Positions 51,057 through 63,385 of a DNA stretch of 64,000 bases are shown here, one piece after another (the stretch's first letter is position 1; each line of letters opens with the position of its first letter). Source of the DNA: Ifrita kowaldi (Eukaryota; Chordata; Aves; Passeriformes; Cinclosomatidae). Made by a program: the position numbers and the translations under genes. The notes below the pieces were generated by a model, which was not told where the DNA came from, did no database searches, and saw only the letters and a program-made list of their open reading frames with translations. The stretch is from positions 563,488 through 627,487 of the forward strand of contig VZRS01014158.1 in the NCBI GenBank assembly GCA_013398055.1. Reading direction: 5' to 3'.

Positions 51057-51928
51057 AAAACAATAAAACAAAAAAAGCAGCAGACTTCTAGCTTTCATGT
51101 GATAGCAAGGCACAGCATATACGGTTTTCTGCCTGAACCCACATCCCCCCCACCCCCTAATGCTTCAAAAGCTTTATTTGTTGAGTGTTACAATTCTCTG
51201 GTACTCTGATTATCAGGCTAATGGTACATGCTGACAATAGGGACACAGAGGTAGTTTTCAGGCTCTTCTGATATTTTCCTTTGCTGTTGCTGTCATAATA
51301 TCATGCAGTAGGTGACTGCATGGTCAGAGAAAGAGCCTATTCCTGGGACATGTTGTTGTTACAATGATGCATTTAGGCCTTTTTGTACCCCTTCTTACCC
51401 TCAGATTTCTGAGAGGTTCCATTTTGAATGAGAAAATGCATTGAATGATTAAATTCAGTGCAGATGCCACTAGTCCATTCTGTACCAACCCCCAAACCAG
51501 GAATGCAATGGTGGACTGAACTCACTTTCACACTATACGTTCAGTGGTGGGCAATTAAAGCCTGCAAACTTTGGATTATGCAAACTGGAAATGGTTAGTC
51601 TCTGATTACCTTCTTCTTTAACTTTGGACTGTACAACTTACTCAGCAGATAGATGGCAACATTGTTTATTTATCTAAAGCTATTTATCTAATTCAGCTGG
51701 CATATGCCTTCAAGACCCAGGGTATAATCGTGGTCTGATTCTCCAATAGTGATGGTAGCATCCTGTTCTCTTTTTTGGGTGCTAGGGAGTTACAGTCTCA
51801 TAGTCTGCCTGAAGTGCAGATGCTGCCTAATTACATGGTACAAAGAGATTTGACTTCAGTGAAAATTTAGAAAAAGAAGGCGTCTTGTGTAATGCCTGCA
51901 CATTTACAAAAAGGCTTTGTCTGGAGAG

Positions 51929-51947
51929 AAAAAAAAAAAAAAAAAAA
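51929..51947. repeat. A19 homopolymer run
   Basis: Nineteen consecutive A bases follow CTGGAGAG. No gene-like sequence ends here on the plus strand, so I do not read it as a retrocopy tail. CR1 does not make poly(A) tails, and L1-type retrocopies are scarce in birds. Confidence 0.9.
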
Positions 51948-53906
51948 GAGAAGCTTGAATCTGAATCCTATCCAAGGATTTTCTTTGTAAAAGAGCTGAA
52001 TGAGTCCTAGCGTGGAGATAAAAATACAGATAAAGTGGAAAAAATTGTTTATGGTACAATGGAGAGATAAGGTTCCATTTAGCATGTGCTTGTGTGGGCA
52101 CCTACAACTTGGCAGCTGTGCTGGTGGTGTTTCCAACACTGGGAGCCTGCACAGCCCTTCTTCCCACGGCCACGTTCCTTGCTGTGATGCCTCTGAGGTC
52201 CCAACAACTTCTTCCTACTTCTGTTGTCCACCAGGAGTTGTGCAATACCTGCCACATGGTGTGTCAAGTATGACCACACACATAAAAATGTGATTGGGAG
52301 CAAAAGTGGACAAAACTGTGAGAACTTTGGTGTTTCCAAGCAAGGGCTTTGCAGTAAATAATTTCAGTATGAGACATGAAAATTACTGTTTTAACTAATT
52401 TCTTAGTCATTGGTATCTAAGGACCTTTGAAGTTGATCCCTACTCAGTTTTTTATATGATTTTTGGGTTTCCATTGTTCCTTTTATGAAAATCACCATAA
52501 TAATGATTTTATTCTGTTAAAAAAATGCCTTTCTTTCTTAAAACTGTGAAAAAATGTTCAAAAATATGTATTAAAAAACTGATAATCTTTTTTCACTAGC
52601 ATTTTCAATAGTAAGTCTTGCCTTTGTTAAAAATTTATGCCAGTGAAAGAGACTAATATTAAATACCTAACTAGGCACACCAAAATTTAATCTTTGTTTT
52701 TTAGTAAACATCGAAGATAAAAATGCTGAACTAGAAACATCCTGGGGGGCGGGGGGAATAAATCACTCAAGTTTTTCTTTTTACAGACAGTTTTTGATAC
52801 ATGTGTTTTCCATATGAAATTCTCATTGAAAGCCCTGCTACAGAGGAGACTACAGCTACACTGCTGTGAGCAGACACAGACAGTTCTGGTTTGGCTTACC
52901 TGTGCTCCAAGGCAGCCAGGCAGCCTTGGCACTGAAACTGCAATGTGCTGCAAGACCAAGCTGAGGGCTGAGACCTTCAAACTGAACGAGGATATGACAA
53001 AGAGCTGTCTGAGTAAACTCTTGTTCGAAGAGTCGTGTGTGTTTGTACCTGGGCAACGTAGCACCAAACAAAAAATTGGAGAGCGAGCCACCACAGGTGT
53101 ATGATTGTATGATGTCTTAAAGAGGACATCTGTGTTTAAAAATCTACTGACAATCAAATAAATGTTTCTCTCCATAAGTAGTAAGACTTCCCATGATCAA
53201 TTTCTATTTTAGCGGTGAAGTTCAGTATTCCGGCAACACAAGATAATTTATCTCCTAATTCTAGTCTCTCAGAAGGTTTGGAAAGATTTAAAAGAATACT
53301 TTTACTGTGTCTTTTGTAGTCATAACAGATGGTGATTAGGTTTTAAAAATTAACCAGAGGCAGTAGTGATACTGGATTTTAAACAAGGCTGTAAAATTTT
53401 AGTGCTCCCTGACATGGCTTGGACAATTAGGACCTATAGAAAAAAGTTTTTAATCTTTTTGATCAGAAGTAAAATGTATCATTGGAGATGAAGTTTATAT
53501 CCCTATGACTATTAAGTGGAATAATGACATTTGTTTTATGATCTTGATGTAAAGTTCCTGAGAGATAAACTGACTGAAAATTTTTTTTATATGTAAAAAA
53601 CTTGGTGAAGCTGTGGTGCTCTGGGGCACCTTCCATGTTATTTTGAAGTTAAAAGAAAAAAAGGTTGAGAACAAAATGAAAATAGGCATTTATGTTAGAA
53701 CTTAATTTACTCCGGGACATGGTAGGGGTTAGAACTAATATTTTCTTACTTCTAGGAAAGATGAAGGGAAAGACAGAAGACCTCATATGAGCCTTATGTG
53801 AAGATTTATTGTCACCAGCCAGATCTATCTGAAATTATTTCCTGTAGCTCTGTCAGGCCCAAATTTATCCCATGGATGCCTTTTTCTAGCTGTTCTGTTA
53901 TTTATG

Positions 53907-53928
53907 CATGGTTTATATATAAACCATG
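53907..53928. repeat. Perfect 22-bp palindrome
   Basis: CATGGTTTATATATAAACCA plus TG is identical to its own reverse complement and has no spacer. The AT-rich centre would favour cruciform extrusion. It could equally be a chance product of AT-rich sequence extended by a small inversion or template switch. Confidence 0.95.
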
Positions 53929-56900
53929 AAGTCTGATGCCTTTTACAGTCACAATCAAACTTTTGTAGAGATGGGAAATGATGGATATCACAACACCATG
54001 TCTCCAGCCTTGCAAATGTTGTTAATCTAACAGTGTATATCCTGCGAATATAAACAGTGTATATTCTACTCCACTGAAGCTCTGCAAACATCTGATCTTC
54101 TGATGGCTTTCTGTGCTGTTACTTTGGGTGAAGATTTGCCATTTTCATATAAAGATGGAAACTAAATATAAACTTCTCTACCAAATTCTTGAAGAACATT
54201 AAATAGGTAATTAGCAGCACCGCAGATTAATTCGTTCCTGCTTTGGAAATTCCAGATTTTAATCTAAGCACTGTGGATTTAGGTTGGTTCTTATGAGAAA
54301 GCATTTGTGAGAAATTAAAGTACTTTATCTAGCTATCTTATCTAATCTTCAGCTGATTTGAGGTCTTTTTTAACTACGAAAAATGATCTGCTTTAATACA
54401 CTGGTGGGAAAGACACAACATTCATGAAAACCCTTCTAAAATGGCTCAGACTTCTGCAAATGGAAGAAGAGGTTCACCATATGAGGACCATTTCTCCAGT
54501 GATGGAAGATTTAGGTGACAAGCTACTGCTCATTCTGGTTCTGCTCACTGCTGTTGATGACAGATCACTGTTGCTCTTTTGCCCTAGACAACGGCTGAGA
54601 TGAGGGCTACAGAGGTCTGGGGCTCTGGTTTGGAAGACAACGCTGATAAATTGAACATAGACTGCTCCCATTTCAAGGACCATTTTCCACAGAGATGAGA
54701 AACCATCTTCAGCCTCAGGAAGATAATCTCCTCACCCTCCATCCAGAGTCCTGGAAAGACCAAATTAGGGCCCCAGAAGAGACTGCTATTTAGACATTCT
54801 GACTTGGTGGCTATAGAAATCTACCTCCTTCTGTTGCCTCTGGAAGGGGTTTAGTCTGGAACTAAAACTCAGAGAACACCCTTCTACATAACCAGGCTGG
54901 TGGAGAAAACTGTCAGTTTGTGGAAAGGTAGGATAGAAGACGTGCTCCAGACGGAAGCTGTCATCCCATGACCCAGGTATATCACAGCATGGGAACTCCC
55001 TCTAGTTTTCTACTCCTGTACCGTGTAGTCGTAATAGCACAGAATGGCCTTTTTTGTCTCAGACAGTAAAGCGGTAGGAGATCCTTTCCATCTCAAGGTG
55101 TGTTGTGGCTACACAGCAGGAAGAGCTGCCATATGGCAGCTTTCAAGTGTTGAGCTCATGAGAAGTTTGAAGCAGAAGACTATGAGTTTGTGGCTTGTTA
55201 ATAAGAAAAATATTTGGAAAAGCTGCTGAATAACCTGATTTTTGTATTGCATTGTAAGTCTTCCTACATTCTGGGAATAGATGGGTTCCCAAAATTTCTG
55301 GAACTTAGGATATTCAGCATGGGATTCATGTTAGTCAGTTCTGGATGTCCACAATGAAGACGACTGTAACCTACTCATCCAAACTCCTTTTATAGTCATT
55401 AAAATGTGAATAAGTATTTCTATGAAGCAATTCATCTAATAGTAGTGTAGATGTTCAATACAGCAGAGTTGAGTCATCCTCCAGAAGTGCCCAAGTCTCC
55501 CCAGGAAACATGAATTTAGAAACCTGACTTCAGGGTCTGCTATTAGGTGATATTATTTCCACTCATAAATTATCATGTTTTCTTCAGCCTACCATGCTAT
55601 GGGAGATAGAGATACTACTCCCTTGATTACCATATTTCTGTCACTTTGAAAGATGCTAAGCACTGAATAGAGAAAATGGGAATTATTTATAATTAATTTT
55701 GAAGGCATCCAGGAAGACTTCAAGTTACAGTTTAAAAAATAGATAAAGAATATTAATAAAAAAGGGACATATAACTAAAGCATCCCTTCAGTTGAAGAAA
55801 AAGTAGGTGAAATGCCAAAGAACAAACCAGTGGAGAAACAAAGTTAGTAGAGAAGGAGTACTATCACTACTGGAATCCATTCATAAAAGGGATGTTTTTA
55901 TTCATGAGCTAAGTGGCTGTGTGAGAAAAGTCCTTTGGTTGTGCTGAGAAAGGAAGTAGGTACGTGACCCGGTGCATCACTTTGGACAGTCCTTGTATCC
56001 TAGTTTTCAGAGGAGCCCCCAATTTGGTGTACAACTGCCCATCTTTCCATCCCCTGTCAGCATTTGAACCTCTACATTCAGATCTGGGTGCCGGGAATGG
56101 CCATCTGGGCTTGAAGAAGGAAAGTGTTACACACCTAGAATGGGAGACTTCCAAAATGTGTGCACTTATAAAACAAAGATAAAACAATGACAGAATGATA
56201 CTGGTATGAACATCATGGAGAATCATTATTTTTATTCTTCTTTTTATTTTGACACAGCTATCACAGGGTTATGCTGGTATGTGGAAGTTCAGCCAAGAAT
56301 CCAGCCCAGAGGTCTACAGCTAACTAACCTGCTGCCCCAAGAACATTTTGGTCTGAACACAAAAGTAGGCTGGGGGAAGGAAGACACATGCCCATTTATC
56401 TGGTAGGGAACTGAGGCCAAGATAAATCAGAGAATGTCCCCAAAGTTTGGTGATCTGAATCACCAAGGGTTGCTTCTACTCTCTACAGCTTACAGGACTA
56501 TTTCAGTTGATATTCCTTTCTCTTACTCAGGGATCTGCATCAGGATTATGATTTTAATAAATCTGAAAGAAAACCAGACAAACTTGTAAAAAGGTTTATC
56601 TCTTCTAATTTTATTTTCAACAAAAATAACTTTTATCATACTTTGATCACTCGGCTTGTTCTGAGATAATATTCTGTTTTCATAAGTGCACTCACGACAC
56701 TTTAACTAGTACCTAGACTAAGCTAAGTTAAAGTGCTGTTTTACTGCACCATAGACTACAGTTATATGGAGTGAACTTAATCAGATTAAATGAGCAAAGG
56801 AAGAATCTGTAGTGCCAGACTACCTCTCATGAACTTTTGTGTATTTGTGCAGCTAATCTCTTAATTGGATTTTTATGAGGAATGTTTGCATATTTATCCA

Positions 56901-59058
56901 GCTTAGTTGTTTTCTGCTGTAGTCATGGCCACTGTTTTCTCTGAATGTCTAGAGTTCTGTTGAACACTTTATACAGTTCTGTACTTGGAAAACATGGAGG
57001 CAAACAAACGCTACGGGAAATAACAATATACAGAACATACCGTGTGACAAACTGCTACATTAGTACCCAGGTCATTACTATCAGACAAAGCTGCTTCCAT
57101 GAATAGCTGCATTTTTCATTCTTCATTCATTGCACAAGGAAAGAATGACTGAAAATGCTACTATCAGAGCTGGATTCCCTCCAGCCAGCGAGGTCATTGT
57201 TTGTCAAACCTTACAGGCACAGTGCAGGGTGGCACTAGACCAAAGCAAGGCCCTTGTAGGGTATATGCAAGGATGTGGAATTTTCCATTGACCAAGACAG
57301 GTTCACAATCCTACAGAGGCATACTTCAGTAGGGGACCATAAAATAACACTGTGACGGGTTGAGTAACATTCAACTAAAGGTTAATGTAATTACCAGGAA
57401 AAACCCTCCGCTAATTACAGACTGTCCTGTCTTTTAAAGCTGTTATAATCACATTGCTTTCAGAGCTGCAGCTGAAGCTCGATTAATGCAGCCTGCTATT
57501 TGTGTGTAGGTGACAACTTGAGTCAGCTCCAGTGGTCTCTCAAAAATGTATTAAACGGTGATTTTACTGCCCCAGAGATGATGAGCAAGAGCCTGGCAGG
57601 GCCTAAGGTGCTTCTGTTACTGAAAAGAAAGAGACAGGAGCAAAACAGAGGGCTGAGAACAGGTGCAAAGTGGAGGGAGCAAAGGTTACTGGAACAACTG
57701 CTTCTGCTGGCTGGAGGCAGAGGTGGAATGTGGTGTTGTTTCTCTAACCTCTGTCTGCTGTCCCATGTGCCATATCCCATGTGCCCCCCAGTCTTTGCAG
57801 CCTTCGCCTTTCAGAGCTCAAGCTTAGGTGAAATAGGCAGTGGGAGCTGCCCCAAACAACCTTTGGCATCTGGTGAATTCAACTCTTCAGGTACTTATTC
57901 TCCACAATAGAGGACCTAGTTCATGATAAAAACATTTATTCTACAGTGTGAGACTAGTCTCAATGATTTAAGACTTCAATACACAGGCTAAGCATAAAAA
58001 ATGCATTACAAGCAAGTGCTGTGACTTCTAAGCAGTTTTCTTGCACTCCAATTACTGCTATAGATCAAAAAATAAAATTATGTACCCAAAAACTTGTATA
58101 TCTATTGCTTTTCCCTGGATCCTCCAGATGTGAATAAAAAGAAAATATAAATAAGTACTTCCAAAACCAATAATAATTTGATCAACAACAACGATAATAC
58201 AGTATATTTAAATTTGCTGCTATGAAAAGAGTCATAGGGCGACTTCTGAACTCTGGGGGTAGGATTCTTGCCTGAGACAAACAAACCCTGCTCAAACCCT
58301 GTCCTGCAAAAGGAGATCGTGATTCAGTGTTTGATGACAGCTAAACTGAAAGAAATCAGTCCCTAAAAACAGCACTTTACTAAAGCCTGGAGAGATGCTG
58401 GGACACATGGGCACTGGGGTTAGTGCAGGAGTTTGTAATTAGAGTGAAAATTGGGGATTAACTGCTGTTTCTGTCAACTGGCATCAGGCAGGAACCCAAA
58501 AGGGATTTGTTCTTAGCTATGGCCCTGAGAGAGCTCAGGAAGTTTTGGGTCTGCTGGTTATGGAAAAAGCAGGCTGGGAGCTGTGACAAGAGGAGTGCTC
58601 TCTGGGTTTTGACTCTCTGGTGCACAGGAAAGCAAAACTTCTCCATCCATAATTTGCAGATCCTCACTTGTGAAATACCTGATTCCGTAATCGTCTTCTT
58701 ATATAAACCAAATGCAAGGGACTAAACACGTCCAAGCAAGTCAAGTGACTTGAATCTCTCCCATCATAAACTTCTGTTTGGTCCTTGAGTCATTATGTGG
58801 CTGTGTTTTGGCTTGAGTGAGCACATTCTCTCTTACTAATTTTCCATACATCTCAGTAGCATTACAGAGCATTTTGCATTTTCAGTGGTTATTCTGTAAC
58901 TTAAGAGATTTTCTGAGCTGGAAAACCAACTGTTAGCAACTACATCCTTAAGTGACTTCATTTTAGCATTGGGGAAATGACTGGGAGCTCTCGGGGGACT
59001 TTTTGGTGCCATTCCCCTCTCTTTAATGTACTTTTCTAAATTTGCTCTGCCCCTACAG
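53929..59058. other. Non-coding stretch with a possible regulatory element
   Basis: No transposon, RNA gene or identified exon is visible. Two direct CAGTGTATAT repeats lie near 54031 and 54055. A 136-codon plus frame at 57500-57910 has no recognisable domain. The segment 57380-57490 carries several homeodomain-type TAATTA/ATTA cores in otherwise complex sequence and may be a conserved regulatory element, which I cannot test here. Confidence 0.5.
57380..57490. promoter_or_regulatory. Candidate homeodomain-rich non-coding element
   Basis: Within 110 bases there are GTTAATGTAATTACC, GCTAATTACAG, TTATAATCAC and CGATTAATGC, that is, several ATTA/TAAT cores in complex, non-repetitive sequence. 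Dense homeodomain cores in a gene desert are common in vertebrate developmental enhancers. This is inference from motif content only; AT-rich DNA produces such cores by chance, and conservation would decide it. Confidence 0.2.
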
Positions 59059-59391
59059 ACCTCTGTAGGAAGGCAGACAGAGCAGAAGCAGAAATTTCAA
59101 TTGCAGAAACCTGCAAAACCTGTCATGCTTGTTGCCATAGCTGTTCCTGATCCCAAAGGCATAGGGGGCAACTCCCCCTCCAGCTCTGTGGCCAGAGGTA
59201 CAGAGAAGACATCTTCCTGGATTTACTGTAAAAAATTCTTTGAAGGGATCAAAAGGCCAATTTATTCTCCAACTGATTCTCCAGCGGCTTTGATCACAAG
59301 TGCTCACTTGTGTACGGGGAAGAGGAAACGAAATGTTAAATAATGTTTTATTCATTGCAGCTGCTCCTGGGTCTGTTAGATTTGAAATAAA
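59059..59391 (+). other. Candidate 3'-terminal exon with poly(A) signal, unidentified
   Basis: A pyrimidine-rich acceptor (TTTGCTCTGCCCCTACAG) ends at 59058. The following frame stays open for 94 codons to TAA at 59341-59343. AATAAA follows at 59386-59391, giving the layout of a last exon. The peptide is polar and basic (ends TGKRKRNVK) and has no family I recognise. A 155-codon frame lies on the opposite strand, which lowers the weight of the open frame. Non-coding RNA or chance are both possible. Confidence 0.15.
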
Positions 59392-62300
59392 TGTTTGTAC
59401 ATTCATAATGTTATCTAAATAATGAAATTTTACTCTGATTAAGTGCTGGCTGCCAGAAGAGCTTTGTGCTGATATGGATGCCGCTACAAAATGTATACAC
59501 TGGGAACAATCTGACTGCAATCCTGAAGCACTGCCACAGGCCTCAGTCTGGTGGAACAGCCCCTTTCCTAGGGCCTTGTGATGGTCTTGTTCCAGATTTA
59601 TTTCCAGATGAAGCCACTACAGTGTTGTCTGAGACTCAGCTGTGCTTAGTCCCAGCTTTGGGACATGAAAAGGAAAGGCCATGTGAATCCTTTGCCTTAG
59701 AAATCTTTAATGATTCCAATAGGATCCATGTTGTCCAGACTTAAAACATCATGAATAACATGGAAGTTGAAGTATTCCTTGTTCTGTATCATCAAGCCTC
59801 TGTTAATTTGCATAAAGATAGTCTCCATTTTTCACAATATGCCTAATCAGAGATGTCTGTGATAGGCAGTCTGGTGTGTATCACACTGCCAGTTTGCCAT
59901 CTAGTGGTATAGCATAAAGCTAATTTTACATGCTGTTTCATCCTTTCAGTAGAAAGATGCCCCCAGAACACAAACACAAGATGATTTTAGCAATCTGTTA
60001 GCAGAAGACAGTCCATACCAATGATTCTTAATTCCTAGACCTTGCAGTTTGTTCCCCAGGAGCAGAGACTGGCTCAAGGTCTGGACAGTTTTTTTGACTC
60101 TACAGGAGGACGGCTGTATAGATCCAGTTGCTGTTTAACACCTTAGGCCTTATTGTTTTCAGTGTTACCCTGGTCTTTTTGACTCTATTTTTGTACAAGT
60201 ATCAGGGAATCCCAAAAACCAGAATGTGAATGGCACTTAAGAGAGCATTGTCTGTATGACAATGGGTCTTCAGTGAGCACCCACGTCAAGAGAGGATCAG
60301 TGTAACTTCAAGAGCTCCCAACAGATGTTTGTTCAGTCTATTGCACAAAACTTTCTGGTTCTTATGATTTCACAAACCTCTTTGGGTAGCACAGGCGTGC
60401 TGCCAGGGTCATGGCAGTTGTCCTTTAATGCACTGATCCAGACTGCTGGAGGCAACACTGCAAAGGGAAAATACCACTTCCCTGCAAAGCCTGTGAGTGC
60501 TGCTGAGGGAAAGCTCATCTCTTCCTCGATGGGAACCTCATCCCAGCCAAGGGCTTCAACTGGTCACTGTGAGGAAGGTTAAAATATCCAGGGAGGAAGT
60601 CTGGCATAAGTAACCAGCAGCTACAGGAGTTAAGAAAGTGACAAAAAAACATGTCAGGGCATAGGGGACACTTGCACAGCATGTCTAAGTTTTGTTTCAC
60701 TCTACCATAAGAGTATAGCTAAGAATGTTTTTCCCTTCTATATTAACTCCCATGTCCTTTATTCCTTTATATCTGATAGGCACATAGACTGTTGGTATAT
60801 TAATAATCACTTGGGCACTATTTACTGTTTTTTGGGAAGAGACAAACTACAGTTGCATGGAAACCAGAGTGCCAGTGCAGTCAGACAGTCACTGTCTGAA
60901 ATCTTTGTCATCAGTTAATTTAACCTCCTCAGAGTTTCAATAGCTATTTTGGCAGCATGTTCAGCCACACAGACCCCTAAGGACTTCAAGCAATTTTGAT
61001 AAGCCATTCATTTCTGATTTAAATAAAGAAGGAGCAGATGACAAGACAGTAAAAAAACCTCCCTTTGGGAAAATATGGCTTTGAGAAAATATGGCTCAGA
61101 TGTGAAACTCCGCAGGGAAAGGAAAACTGGGGAGAAACACTTGTTTTGTCTCTTTGTACCCAAAAGAGCAAAAAATCATTTCCATCAGCTGCAGAACTTA
61201 ATTTTCTCACTCTGACTGCAGCAGTAGCTGGAACAGAAGACTGGCTTCCCAAACAGTACAACTGAACCTGTGAATGTAAAGAAATGCTAAATGCCTGTGA
61301 ATTCTTCCATATTGCCGCTTCTATCACATACTTGCCAAGGAGCAGGATGGGAACGACACAAGCTGGAAGAGCCATTTTGGAAAAGAGGCACTGTAACTTG
61401 ATGGGAAAAATTTCAGTTCTGTAGCAAACTCAGTTCATACGGGCAGTTCATTTACTCTGCACGTTTTGATGTGACACTGGTTGCCTCAGTAGTTTTAGTG
61501 TGCTTTTGAAAGGAGCAATAATCTTTGAGAAATATTGCTGACAGTTAAATATTTTTTAATAATGATATAGGCCCAGAAGATACAATTTTGGCTGACTACA
61601 GTACATTTGGTTGCAGAGCTGTTAGCACTGGCTTGAAGACCTTGCACTAATAGAAAAGTAGCTGTGATATGCTCCCTTTAGTAGTTTTGAAATCCAAATA
61701 ATTTCTTGTATTCTGGGAAGTTCCTGTGGGGAAAAAAGCCAGGAAAAGTACATTGCATAAAATATTGTAACGCAAAGAAAAAAAAAAGTTTCAACATGGG
61801 CATGACTTCTTCCTGGAAGGTATAGAAGTATCATGGTTATGGATGGAAAATATAGTCTTTTCTTTTGACGTTGAAGAAATATCTTAACTTACAAAAGACA
61901 GTGCTAACAAGACAGTTAGCTGAGTTAAAATCTAAGATAGAACCCTTTGGTAAGATCCTGACAAGGCACAGCTAGAAGAGCTGGCGACAGCAAGAAGTGG
62001 TAGCAAATGCAGCTCTTGTTACTGCATAAATACCTCACCCAATAATCAGTATATTGGCGTCCTCATACAGCAAATATGTAGAAACGTACATGCAATGATA
62101 TTTGAGGAAGTCATTGAGTCCCTTATTAAAATGAGAGCGGGACAACAGTATTCTTTTTGTTTCCTTCAGAGAGATGTGCAGTCTTGTATGGCTCAGTCTT
62201 GGAGCTGGGATGTGGAAATCTGTCCTCCCAGCTCTTCTCTGAAAGCTTCATTTTGCAAGGTATTTACCTGAGCTTAGATACAGCAGCGGCTGATAAAATG

Positions 62301-63009
62301 TGACTGGGTATCCCCTTATCAATCTCAGAAAATGTGTGAATAGTCCCTCTTTGTGGACTGACTTCATCCTGCTGTCTTGGATTTGTTTTAATTTCAAGTC
62401 AATGGAGAGGAAGAATCAGAGGTTTCCTTAGAAATTTGACTAATCATGTTTAATTTTTGCATTGAACTGTTAATAATGGCCTACTATATTATTTGTAAAA
62501 TGCTTCTGATATTTGAAAATCATAAGACAGTCATGGCAGATGGAAACTGAAAGGCAACAAGTCTGGCCTTTGTAAATTCTGTTTGCATTGTATGCCACCT
62601 GATAAAAAATAGTTGCATGGAAATTACAATAAAAAGAAAATATTTCCTTTGAGATATATAATTTATGTTTGTACATTTTTAGATTATTGTTTAGGGTGAG
62701 GCTTATTAAATTTTAAAGATATTTCCAGTATGTGACTAAGCTGACCTATTAATACGGACACTTCAAAATCAGTCATATTGAAAAAGTTACCAACCAAGTA
62801 TATTAATTCTTTTCAAGCATTTAAAAAAAATACAAATAATGGCAATATATTAAATAACCAAGGCATATTTATTTTAATTAAAACAATAATTGTAAACCAG
62901 AAAGCCTCAAGACTAAATCCTCTATAGGGTAACACTTACTGGCTTTTAATATGAGTCTGATTAATGGCAAACCCCTGTGAATAAACCTATCTTAATGTCT
63001 CTTCCATCC
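59392..63009. other. Non-coding stretch, nothing recognised
   Basis: No transposon, RNA gene or credible exon was recognised. Frames of 60-118 codons occur on both strands at 60.3-60.7 kb and 61.0-61.4 kb without recognisable domains. The final kilobase is strongly AT-rich. Confidence 0.55.
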
Positions 63010-63385
63010 TGTTTATTAAGATTGCTGTGAAAGCCATTTCTCCTGTCCTGACAATAGAATCATAGAATTGTTTAGGTTGGGAAAGAGTTTAAGATCATCA
63101 AGTCAAACAGTTAACCTAGCACCACTGTGTTCACCACTGAACCACACCCCTGAGCACGACATCTACATGTCTTGTAGATATCTCCAGGATGGTGACTCTG
63201 TCACTTCCCTGAGCAGCTGGTTCCAGTGCTTGATAACCTTTTCAGAGAAGAAATCTTTCCTAACATCCAATCTAAACCTCCCCTGGCACAACCTGAGGCC
63301 ATTTCATTTCATCCCATAACTTGTTACTTGAAAGAAGAGACCAACACCCACCCCGCTATAACCTCCTACAACCTTCTTCTTCATT
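63010..63385 (-). mobile_element. CR1 LINE 3' end plus 43-bp 3' extension
   Basis: From 63053 the plus strand reads AATAGAATCATAGAATTG and then antisense CR1. On the minus strand a frame reads DVRKDFFSEKVIKHWNQL, then LREVTESPS, the ORF2 C-terminal pattern. Further right, CTTGTTACTTGAAAGAAGAG and GCTATAACCTCCTACAACC are typical of this CR1 type. The 43 bases at 63010-63052 match those beside the CR1 at 47.4 kb, so both copies belong to one lineage or share a source locus. The right edge is approximate. Confidence 0.9.

Larger units (their letters stand above)
50521..53906. other. Non-coding stretch, nothing recognised
   Basis: No named element was found apart from the minisatellite and the A run listed separately. 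At 52687-53175 a 162-codon minus-strand frame and a 96-codon plus-strand frame overlap. Neither has a recognisable domain, initiation context or splice signal that would support a gene. Confidence 0.55.

Noticed and set aside
51929..51947. A19 run as a retrocopy poly(A) tail
   Set aside because: No gene-like sequence lies upstream, and poly(A)-tailed retrocopies are rare in birds because CR1 does not use poly(A).
52687..53175. 162-codon minus-strand open frame, the longest in the window
   Set aside because: No domain, no splice or start context, low-complexity cysteine/serine-rich translation, and a 96-codon frame on the opposite strand. A chance frame is the simplest reading.
57500..57910. 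136-codon plus-strand frame
   Set aside because: Leucine- and serine-rich translation without a domain, and no supporting exon signals.
59053..59520. 155-codon minus-strand open frame
   Set aside because: No recognisable domain, and it overlaps an equally open plus-strand segment.
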